A stretch of DNA of 5,487 nucleotides, taken from an uncultured Eudoraea sp. (GTDB taxonomy: Bacteria > Bacteroidota > Bacteroidia > Flavobacteriales > Flavobacteriaceae). Location: positions 1 to 5,487 of the forward strand of contig CAJQNH010000128.1 in NCBI GenBank assembly GCA_905479615.1, written 5' to 3'. Below, in pieces: positions 1 to 5,487 of the stretch. Made by a program: the position numbers and the translations under genes. The notes below the pieces were generated by a model. That model saw only the letters and a list, made by a program, of their open reading frames with translations. It did no database searches and was not told the origin of the DNA. How positions within the stretch are numbered: the first letter of the stretch is position 1; the number at the start of each line of letters is the position of its first letter.

Positions 1-1811
1 GAAATTTCTTTTGCAACAACAGCAGTCCTTTCAAGCGTTGTACCTTCAGGCATGTCTATGACCACCTGAAATTCATTTTTATTATCGAAAGGCAGCATTT
101 TTACAGCAACCGTTTTAGTAAAGAACATGGCTACCGAAGCCAATAACAAAATGAAAGTTATTCCCAGAAATATCCAGCGTATTTTTTTATTCTCCAACAA
201 AGGTTTTTCAAATCTCTCATAGATCCTATATATAAACGTTTCCTCTAGTTGTTTTTCTTCTTTTTTCTTTCCCTTTTTTTCCTTTTCACGCAGAAAAATA
301 AAACCGAGGTAAGGAGTAATTGTAAGTGCAACAAACAAGGACAATATCATTGCTATAGATGCTCCAATTGGCATTGGCGACATATATGGACCCATTAATC
401 CCGAAACAAAAGCCATTGGTAAGACCGATGCAATTACCGTAAAAGTTGCCAAAATAGTTGGGTTTCCAACTTCATTTATAGCGTAAAGTGCAGCTTGTTT
501 GAACGGCAAACGCTTCATTTTAAAATGTCGGTGCATGTTCTCTGCAATAATTATGGAATCATCCACCACTATTCCTGTTACAAACACCAGGGCAAAAAGA
601 GTTATTCTATTGAGTGTATAGTCCAGCATATAATAGCTGAGTAATGTAAGGGCAAATGTAATTGGGACAGATAAAAACACGACCAAACCACCTCGCCAAC
701 CCATGGCTAACATTACCACAAACGTAACCGCAATGATTGCGCCTATGAGGTGCATAAGTAATTCTGATACTTTTTGAGAAGCAGTTTCTCCATAATTACG
801 GGTAACTTCCACATGCACATCTGTAGGAATCAGATTTTGTTTCAGATGATCTACCTTTTTCAGGATAACATCCGAAATCTTCATTGCATCTGCTCCTTTT
901 CGTTTGGCTATGGAAATGGTCACAGCCGGGTATTCAGAATTATACAGCTGGGCATTTTCGCTTGCCTGGCCAAAACCAAGAGAAACATAATTTTTGGGCA
1001 ATTCAGCTCCATCATGTATTGCCGCAATTTGTTTAAGGTATATTGGTTGATTTTGTTGAACGCCTACCACTAAATTTTCAACATCCTCTGTAGTTTCCAA
1101 AAATCTTCCGGTGGTTACTGTGAACTCGGTATCATACTTATCAAAACTACCACTGTTTAACTGACTGTTATTGGCCTTTATCATCTGGGCAACGGAAAGA
1201 AAATCCAGGCCGCTTTCTGCCATCTTGTTTTTGTCGAGTACTACCCTTAATTGCCTGTTTCGGCCACCAATTTTTTGGATAGCTGAAACATCATTTATCT
1301 TTTCAATTTCGTCAGTAATTTCCTGTGCAATCTGCTTCAGTTGGTAATCATCGTAACTCTCACTCCACAAGGTTAACCCCAGCATTGGCACATCATCAAT
1401 GGCCCTGGTTTTTACCAGAGGAAAAGTCACGCCCTGTGGCATGATATCCATATGCTTATTAATCTCATTATAGAGTTTAACAAAAGACCTCTCAATATCC
1501 TCCCCCACATAAAACTGCACAATAACCATGGCCTGTTCATTCATGGAAGTAGAATAAACATATTCAACCCCTTTGATATTGGAGATAAGTTTTTCCAGAG
1601 GCTTTACAACCCTGGACTCAACTTCGGTAGGGCTGGCTCCCGGGTATCCCACAAAAATATCAGCAATGGGAACATCAATCTGAGGTTCTTCCTCCCTTGG
1701 AATTAAAAAGGAGCTGTATACCCCAATGATCATAAAAACAATCATTAGGAGCACTGTTAGCTTTGATCCTATAAACAACTTTGCAATTTTCCCTGCTAAT
1801 CCTTCTTTCAT
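1..1811 (-). CDS. RND-family efflux permease, inner-membrane pump subunit (3' end beyond window)
   Basis: Proton-driven inner-membrane pump of a tripartite efflux system (AcrB/COG0841 superfamily). The frame is open from ATG at 1811 to the window edge, giving 603 residues of a protein whose family is usually a little over 1000. Seen: a short cytoplasmic start, TM1 at about 17-36, the motif PREEEPQI at 38-45, a large periplasmic porter region to about 340, then TM2 about 352-371, TM3 about 374-396 and TM4 about 403-424 containing GIVVDDS with the Asp pair D417/D418. TM5 and TM6 lie at about 449-507. A Lys/Glu-rich cytoplasmic linker (508-524) precedes TM7 at about 545-563, then LPFDNKNEFQVVIDMPEGTT opens the second porter half. 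In AcrB the equivalent Asp pair relays protons. The VDD motif points to the drug/hydrophobe branch; metal pumps such as CusA/CzcA usually have DGAVV here. It lies 62 bp after the adaptor gene and is surely its partner. Substrate unknown. No strong Shine-Dalgarno is visible. Confidence 0.96.
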   Translation of the reverse strand, partial: MKEGLAGKIAKLFIGSKLTVLLMIVFMIIGVYSSFLIPREEEPQIDVPIADIFVGYPGASPTEVESRVVKPLEKLISNIKGVEYVYSTSMNEQAMVIVQFYVGEDIERSFVKLYNEINKHMDIMPQGVTFPLVKTRAIDDVPMLGLTLWSESYDDYQLKQIAQEITDEIEKINDVSAIQKIGGRNRQLRVVLDKNKMAESGLDFLSVAQMIKANNSQLNSGSFDKYDTEFTVTTGRFLETTEDVENLVVGVQQNQPIYLKQIAAIHDGAELPKNYVSLGFGQASENAQLYNSEYPAVTISIAKRKGADAMKISDVILKKVDHLKQNLIPTDVHVEVTRNYGETASQKVSELLMHLIGAIIAVTFVVMLAMGWRGGLVVFLSVPITFALTLLSYYMLDYTLNRITLFALVFVTGIVVDDSIIIAENMHRHFKMKRLPFKQAALYAINEVGNPTILATFTVIASVLPMAFVSGLMGPYMSPMPIGASIAMILSLFVALTITPYLGFIFLREKEKKGKKKEEKQLEETFIYRIYERFEKPLLENKKIRWIFLGITFILLLASVAMFFTKTVAVKMLPFDNKNEFQVVIDMPEGTTLERTAVVAKEI

Positions 1812-1847
1812 ATTTTTATTATTGCTTTATGAACTTCTTTTCTTGTT

Positions 1848-1869
1848 GGGTGGTAAATAAACCTAACCC
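1848..1869 (-). other. Small intercistronic hairpin between adaptor and RND permease genes
   Basis: In the minus-strand transcript GGGU-UA-GGU can pair with ACC-ACCC around a 6-base UUAUUU loop, a 7-bp stem with a 2-base bulge. It starts a few bases after the adaptor stop and ends 36 bases before the permease ATG at 1811. No U-run follows, so it is not a standard terminator; it may tune mRNA stability or relative expression of the pump. The remaining gap bases are A-rich, with no clear Shine-Dalgarno. Confidence 0.35.
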
Positions 1870-1873
1870 GGAT

Positions 1874-2962
1874 CTATTGTATAGATATTTTAGCCCCGTT
1901 ATATAATTTTCCATTTGATGAAATAATAAAACTTTCATCTGCTGCCAAGCCAGATAAAACCTCAACCTTATCACCATAGGTCCGTCCTAAACGAAGCCAT
2001 CTGAGTAGGGCGGTGTTACTTTCACTTACGGTATATACTCCCGATAATTGACCTTTTTGAACAACTGCCTCAAGTGGTATTAAAGTTGCTCTTGATTGAT
2101 TATCGCCTGCTATAGGAAATTTGACCGTGGCATACATCCCGGATAGGATGGGCACGTTTGTTTCCGATAAGGACACTTTAACATGATACTGGCCGCCTGT
2201 ATTTTTAGATGAGCTACTTACCTCAATAACTTCACCCGGGACATTCTCATTCAAGGAGTTTAAACTCACCTGCACTTCCATGCCCCGTTTGATTTTTGTT
2301 ATTTCAGATTCGGGTACTAAAGTCAGTACCTGATATTTCCCAGGAGCTTCTACTTCAAGAAGAGGCATTCCAGGATTTGCCATATCGCCGGGGTTTATGA
2401 ACTTATTGGTTACAACTCCGCTAAAAGGAGCACGAATATCTGCATAAGAAAATTGTGCATTTACTTCATTTTTCATTTGCCTTGCGCCCTCCAGTCTCGC
2501 TTTGGCCATATTGAAATTAGCAGTTATATCATCCAGTTCCTTCTGGGAAGCGCTATTTTCATCAAACAATGCGGTAAATCTTTTCAGGTCTTTTTCTGAA
2601 TTGTTATAGGCTGCTGTAGCTTCAGCAATTCCGGCATTTACCTGAGCAAGTTTCGCAGACAGTTCTGTGTTGTTGATGCTCAATAGAAGTTGTCCTTTAG
2701 TAACCTTATCCCCCATCCTGACATGAATCTTGTCTACACGTCCCATGATTCGGGTGCTTAAGTTGGCACTTTTAACGGCTTCTATCTTTCCACTGGCAGA
2801 AATCATATTCGGGCCATCAATCTCACCAACCATCCTTACTGTTACCGGAATAACAAGTTCATTTGCCTGTGGCCCTTTCGTCTCCTTATCGCCACAACTC
2901 CAGATAATTAGTATCAGAAGTACTCCATATAATTTTTGCATATTTCGATTTTTATTCTTCAT
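1874..2962 (-). CDS. RND efflux periplasmic adaptor (membrane fusion protein), probable lipoprotein
   Basis: Adaptor that joins the inner-membrane RND pump to the TolC-like channel (HlyD/AcrA-type, 362 aa, normal length). Seen: hydrophobic stretch 11-21 ending in WSC with Cys23 followed by GDKE, a lipoprotein signal with an atypical Trp at -2; Cys23 would be lipidated. First lipoyl/barrel-sandwich half about 66-98 (GRVDKIHVRMGDKVTKGQLL at 74-93), alpha-hairpin about 99-170 rich in Ala/Lys/Glu with LFDENSASQKELDD, second lipoyl half about 172-206 (IRAPFSGVVTNKFINPGD, 176-193), beta-barrel about 209-285, and a membrane-proximal domain to the C-terminus. ATG at 2962 is chosen because it leaves only 7 bp to the tolC stop, suggesting translational coupling. 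Met8 is an alternative start that would give a shorter, more typical lipoprotein signal. Second gene of the efflux operon; substrate not deducible. Confidence 0.95.
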   Translation of the reverse strand: MKNKNRNMQKLYGVLLILIIWSCGDKETKGPQANELVIPVTVRMVGEIDGPNMISASGKIEAVKSANLSTRIMGRVDKIHVRMGDKVTKGQLLLSINNTELSAKLAQVNAGIAEATAAYNNSEKDLKRFTALFDENSASQKELDDITANFNMAKARLEGARQMKNEVNAQFSYADIRAPFSGVVTNKFINPGDMANPGMPLLEVEAPGKYQVLTLVPESEITKIKRGMEVQVSLNSLNENVPGEVIEVSSSSKNTGGQYHVKVSLSETNVPILSGMYATVKFPIAGDNQSRATLIPLEAVVQKGQLSGVYTVSESNTALLRWLRLGRTYGDKVEVLSGLAADESFIISSNGKLYNGAKISIQ

Positions 2963-2969
2963 TATTTAA

Positions 2970-4271
2970 TTATTCTTTTGTTAAAAATTCCATGTACGCC
3001 ACAGCAGAATTGTGCTGAAAAATGGTAAAATAATATTCCAGTTGTTTCTGGGCATATTGCGTTTCTGCTAAGAGCAGATCCGTCGTTTTTTCCAAACCTT
3101 GTGCAAAACGATTGCTGCGAATTCTGAGTGCTTCTTCTGATTGATTTAAAGCAAGAGTCGTAAGCTCCAGATTATTTTTGGTATCCTGAAGCATCCGCCT
3201 CGCTTTGTTAAGTTCTAGCTGGCTTTCTGATTTGTATTGCTCTAATTCCAATTTGGCCTTTTCAAACTCTGCTTTACTTTTATGGGCTTTACCAAATCGT
3301 TTAGTCCCGTTCAGGACGTCCCATCTCAATTCTGCCCCAAAAAGATAGCCGCTGGCACTTCCGCGAAATACCTGTTCATCATGTAATTCGTAGGTCCCAA
3401 ATGCATTCAATTTTGGTAAAAAACTCATTTTATCAGACCTATATGTTTGATAATAGGCCTCTTTAGCTGATTCCATTGCCAAAATATCTTTTCTGTTCTC
3501 CGATACATTTTCCAAAGAAAATTGGTTAGCAAAAACCTTGAGTGAATCGGCTGGGACCATTATCTGGTAAGTGGAGTCATTCATCATAACCGACAAGTAA
3601 TTGGAGGCATTTTGAATATTACTTTTTGCATACTGCAGTTGATTATCAATTTCTGTTACCCGCACTTCCACAGCCAGTACGTCAGATCTTTGAAGGTATC
3701 CCTGCTTGAAGCTGTTGTCTGCCAGCCTTTTGTTTTCCATAGCAGCCACTTTTGTTTTTTCCAAAACTTCTACTGTCTTATATGCCAGCTGTAACTGCAT
3801 GTATGCTTTTTCAACCTCCAGCATCAGGTAATCCTGCGTGCGCCCGGATTGGTATTCCGAGGCTGTCAATTTCGCTTTTGCTGCTTTGCGTTGGTAAAAG
3901 CCATCAAAATTTAACAAGGGTTGTTGAATCTCAAACCGGGTTGCATAATCTTCAATTTGACTTGGATTATTCAGGCGGTCTGGATTAAAATCGGCTTGTG
4001 TTACAATTTGCTGATTTAATTTAACACCAAAAGCCATCAATGGATTGTTAGTAGCTATCCCGGTATGTGAAAGACTAATATTAGGCAATAATACAGCATT
4101 GGTTTGCCTAAAATCACCTTCAGCAGCCATAATATTCTTTTCTGAGATTTTTAAGGTTGCATTGTACTCCATCACCCTGTTAATAACCTCCCCCTTTGTA
4201 ATCATTACATCTTTTTGTGCATTTAGAATAAAAATGCTTAATAAGGCTAGTATTTGTGTTGTATACTTCAT
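2970..4271 (-). CDS. TolC-family outer-membrane efflux channel
   Basis: Outer-membrane and periplasmic tunnel of the tripartite pump (OEP/TolC family), 433 aa from ATG at 4271. The frame extends one codon further to a TTG, but ATG directly follows and is the better start. Seen: signal peptide about 1-19 with hydrophobic ILALLSIFIL and a likely cleavage after NAQ, common in Bacteroidota. LLPNISLSHTG at 61-71 is the usual first barrel region, followed by NNPLMAFGVKLNQQ and TQADFNPDRLNNP (75-103), features shared by TolC proteins that accompany this RND subfamily. The internal duplication typical of TolC is visible: NSFKQGYLQRSDVLAVE (186-202) mirrors NRFAQGLEKTTDLLLAE (387-403), each in a long alpha-helical region. 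FLPKLNAFGTYEL (284-296) is the second barrel entry. First gene of the operon, with promoter and palindromic sites directly upstream. Confidence 0.95.
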   Translation of the reverse strand: MKYTTQILALLSIFILNAQKDVMITKGEVINRVMEYNATLKISEKNIMAAEGDFRQTNAVLLPNISLSHTGIATNNPLMAFGVKLNQQIVTQADFNPDRLNNPSQIEDYATRFEIQQPLLNFDGFYQRKAAKAKLTASEYQSGRTQDYLMLEVEKAYMQLQLAYKTVEVLEKTKVAAMENKRLADNSFKQGYLQRSDVLAVEVRVTEIDNQLQYAKSNIQNASNYLSVMMNDSTYQIMVPADSLKVFANQFSLENVSENRKDILAMESAKEAYYQTYRSDKMSFLPKLNAFGTYELHDEQVFRGSASGYLFGAELRWDVLNGTKRFGKAHKSKAEFEKAKLELEQYKSESQLELNKARRMLQDTKNNLELTTLALNQSEEALRIRSNRFAQGLEKTTDLLLAETQYAQKQLEYYFTIFQHNSAVAYMEFLTKE

Positions 4272-4289
4272 CAACTAATTATTTTAAAG

Positions 4290-4317
4290 CAAAATTAAGC
4301 TTAGAAGAAAGTGCAAA
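4290..4317 (-). promoter_or_regulatory. Predicted Bacteroidota-type promoter of the efflux operon
   Basis: On the minus strand TTTG (4317-4314) is followed after 16 bases by TAATTTTG (4297-4290), a full match to the Bacteroidota -7 consensus TAnnTTTG. The 16-base spacer is slightly shorter than the usual spacing of about 17-23. Transcription would begin roughly at 4280-4286, leaving a short leader before the tolC ATG at 4271. The upstream element touches the palindrome at 4318-4335, so a bound regulator would collide with RNA polymerase. Confidence 0.6.
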
Positions 4318-4335
4318 CAGTAACCTATGTTACTG
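4318..4335. promoter_or_regulatory. Palindromic operator candidate, proximal copy
   Basis: The site is CAGTAAC-CTAT-GTTACTG, with perfect 7-base arms around a 4-base spacer. It directly abuts the predicted TTTG promoter element of the efflux operon, the position expected for a repressor site. The shape suits a dimeric helix-turn-helix regulator, and TetR/AcrR proteins commonly control such operons, but no regulator gene is visible here and the assignment is inferred. Confidence 0.6.
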
Positions 4336-4342
4336 AAATCTG

Positions 4343-4356
4343 GTAACTAATGTTAC
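4343..4356. promoter_or_regulatory. Palindromic operator candidate, distal copy
   Basis: GTAAC-TAAT-GTTAC repeats the core GTAAC-N4-GTTAC of the proximal site; here the arms match over 5 bases only. The two centres are 23 bp apart, about two helical turns, so two dimers could sit on the same face of the DNA. It lies upstream of the predicted promoter and may strengthen binding at the proximal site. Confidence 0.55.
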
Positions 4357-4457
4357 AGAGTATACAAGCAGGATTGCATATTATATGAAACAGCTCGAAA
4401 CTATTTTTTTGAGATTTTAGTAAGTGAACCGATTATCCCGAAATACTTAAAAAGAAA

Positions 4458-5111
4458 CTAAAGTTTGGTCCCGTAAGCAAGATCCCCCGCATCGCCCAAT
4501 CCGGGAATAATATATCCTTTGGCGGTTAATTCATCATCAATAGTAGCAATCCACAAGTGTGTATTATCAGGGAAAACACTTTTTACATATTCTATCCCTG
4601 CGGTAGAAGCAATAACAGAAATAATATGTATCTGCTTGGGTTGACCATGGCTTTTTAAGGAATTTAATACATTCTCTAAAGTCTTCCCCGTTGCCAGCAT
4701 AGGATCTGTTAATATGAGTGTTTTACCCCCCAATGCCGGAGCGGCAAAATATTTAACGATTACATCAAAATCGTTACCTCCGTCCGGATGATGCCTGTAA
4801 GCTGAAATAAAAGCGTTCTCTGCTTTGTCAAAATAATTCAAAAGTCCGCGATGTAAAGGCAATCCGGCCCTTAAAACAGAACACAAAACAAGGTTATTCA
4901 TTGGCAATGCCATGGCTTTATGTCCAAAGGGTGTTTGAACAGTACTTACCTTATAATTTAGAGTTTTACTTAATTCATAACACAAGATTTCACCAATTCG
5001 TTCAATATTCCTTCGGAAACGCATGGAATCCTTTTGAATATTTATATCCCTGAGCTCAGCAACAAATTGATTTAGCAAGGAGTTTTCAGCTGTGTAATTA
5101 TGAATGATCAT
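4458..5111 (-). CDS. upp: Uracil phosphoribosyltransferase
   Basis: Cytoplasmic salvage enzyme that makes UMP and pyrophosphate from uracil and PRPP. The 217 residues match the family's usual length of just over 200. Seen: LRAGLPLHRGLLNYFDKAENAFISAYR at 80-106 (the conserved RAGLP segment), the PRPP-binding loop DPMLATGKT at 136-144 after the hydrophobic strand TLILT, and the C-terminal uracil-binding signature GYIIPGLGDAGDLAYGTK at 199-216. The loop has GKT where the E. coli enzyme has GGS; this looks like lineage variation and not damage. The start ATG at 5111 gives MIIHNY, and an out-of-frame ATG lies 4 bp upstream. It follows the barrel-protein gene by 32 bp and may be co-transcribed with it. 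No clear terminator follows it before the efflux operon. Confidence 0.97.
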   Translation of the reverse strand: MIIHNYTAENSLLNQFVAELRDINIQKDSMRFRRNIERIGEILCYELSKTLNYKVSTVQTPFGHKAMALPMNNLVLCSVLRAGLPLHRGLLNYFDKAENAFISAYRHHPDGGNDFDVIVKYFAAPALGGKTLILTDPMLATGKTLENVLNSLKSHGQPKQIHIISVIASTAGIEYVKSVFPDNTHLWIATIDDELTAKGYIIPGLGDAGDLAYGTKL

Positions 5112-5115
5112 TCAT
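5100..5115. repeat. 16-bp perfect palindrome over the upp start codon
   Basis: ATGAATGATCATTCAT equals its own reverse complement and includes the upp ATG (5111-5109). As RNA it could fold into a weak 6-bp hairpin with a GAUC loop, which would bury part of the start region; as DNA it could be a protein site. It also creates an out-of-frame ATG at 5115 that opens a five-codon ORF ending in TAA within the first codons of upp. No function is shown. Confidence 0.5.
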
Positions 5116-5143
5116 TTTATGATTTACCCTAAAGATACATTTT

Positions 5144-5487
5144 TTAGGATTTAAACCAGTAACTTATCCCGGCGGACCAATAGAAAACCGGCTTAAGATC
5201 TTCTTCAACTATAGTATCTTCATTAATTACTGTTGCGCTGCTTTGAGGGAACGCCATCATAGGGTAAAATGAAAAGAAAAAATGCCTGTAATTGTAATGG
5301 AATGGAATTGCTAATTCTATATTGAGAACTTTAAATTTTTCAACTTCGTCAATATTAATCATGTTGGGTTCCGCTGCTCCGGAACCTGAATTACCCATAC
5401 CATTTCCTTTTCTGTTCCCCAGGCGACTGCTATTATAGTACTGCTGATAAAAATGTTGTGTCCCCGCATACAAAGAAATACTGGGGT
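5144..5487 (-). CDS. C-terminal part of an unrecognised protein, probable outer-membrane beta-barrel (5' end beyond window)
   Basis: I do not recognise the family. The reading frame is open to the window edge, giving 113 residues before a TAA stop. An in-frame TTG at 5473 exists, but the coding continues upstream without a stop (codons for PSIS precede it), so the gene most likely begins outside. Seen: alternating aromatic/polar segments resembling membrane beta-strands (about 2-17, 51-65, 66-80, and 99-111 ending in YWFKS), separated by a Gly/Asn/Ser-rich stretch (about 22-40) that would suit a surface loop and an acidic stretch (about 87-97). A final strand with several aromatics is usual for outer-membrane barrels. 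A structural role in the outer membrane is an inference. It lies 32 bp before upp and may share its transcript, without any evident functional link. Confidence 0.7.
   Translation of the reverse strand, partial: PSISLYAGTQHFYQQYYNSSRLGNRKGNGMGNSGSGAAEPNMINIDEVEKFKVLNIELAIPFHYNYRHFFFSFYPMMAFPQSSATVINEDTIVEEDLKPVFYWSAGISYWFKS

Larger units (their letters stand above)
4272..4457. other. Intergenic region between upp and the efflux operon
   Basis: This is the longest non-coding stretch of the window (186 bp). It holds the predicted promoter and both palindromes in its tolC-proximal half. The upp-proximal half (about 4360-4457) is AT-rich and shows no convincing terminator: the only hairpins seen are short (for example TAAGT/ACTTA at 4421-4449 with a 19-base loop) and lack a following U-run in the direction of transcription. 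No small ORF worth calling was found. Confidence 0.7.

Noticed and set aside
774..1073. Plus-strand ORF of 99 codons
   Set aside because: It lies opposite the permease porter domain, which has clear family motifs; the predicted peptide has no recognisable domain and is rich in residues expected from an antisense shadow.
1..1811. Heavy-metal (CusA/CzcA-type) assignment for the permease
   Set aside because: TM4 has VDDS with two aspartates, where metal pumps usually have DGAVV, and no Met or His clusters are apparent in the visible porter region.
3752..4278. Plus-strand ORFs opposite the TolC gene
   Set aside because: They are short, overlap one another and lie antisense to a well-supported gene; no promoter or ribosome binding site supports them.
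4393..4412. Possible terminator hairpin CTCGAAA/TTTTGAG
   Set aside because: In the direction of transcription of upp the stem contains an A-C mismatch, is weak, and is not followed by a U-run.
5129..5136. Possible upp promoter element TATCTTTA
   Set aside because: It misses the final G of TAnnTTTG and no TTG lies at the expected distance upstream, so it is not better than chance in AT-rich DNA.

Overview
The window looks like a chromosomal segment from a member of the Bacteroidota, most likely Flavobacteriia. The DNA is AT-rich, ribosome binding sites are weak or absent, one good match to the Bacteroidota promoter (TTTG ... TAnnTTTG) is present, and the proteins resemble flavobacterial families. 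All five genes read on the minus strand, so the order of transcription runs from high to low coordinates. I see no RNA gene, mobile element, CRISPR array or plus-strand gene.

Layout in transcription order: (1) 5487-5144 is the C-terminal end of an unrecognised protein that looks like an outer-membrane beta-barrel, cut by the window edge. (2) 5111-4458 is upp, an intact uracil phosphoribosyltransferase for pyrimidine salvage. A 16-bp perfect palindrome covers its start codon. (3) 4457-4272 is a non-coding regulatory region. It carries two copies of a GTAAC-N4-GTTAC palindrome, the nearer one directly abutting a Bacteroidota-type promoter. (4) 4271-2970 encodes a TolC-family outer-membrane efflux protein, 2962-1874 a periplasmic adaptor (membrane fusion) lipoprotein, and 1811-1 an RND inner-membrane permease cut by the window edge at about residue 603.

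Genes 3-5 form one tripartite RND efflux operon (outer-membrane channel, adaptor, pump) in the order tolC-MFP-RND usual in Bacteroidota. Together they would span both membranes and expel a substrate using the proton gradient. The permease has the Asp-Asp pair in TM4 typical of drug/hydrophobe exporters rather than the metal-exporting HME branch. The substrate cannot be read from the sequence. The regulator often found next to such operons is not in this window, but the paired palindromes look like its operator. The upstream barrel protein and upp seem unrelated in function to the pump.

I do not see a clearly new biological system here. The most informative non-gene signal is the double palindrome at 4318-4356 with its promoter.
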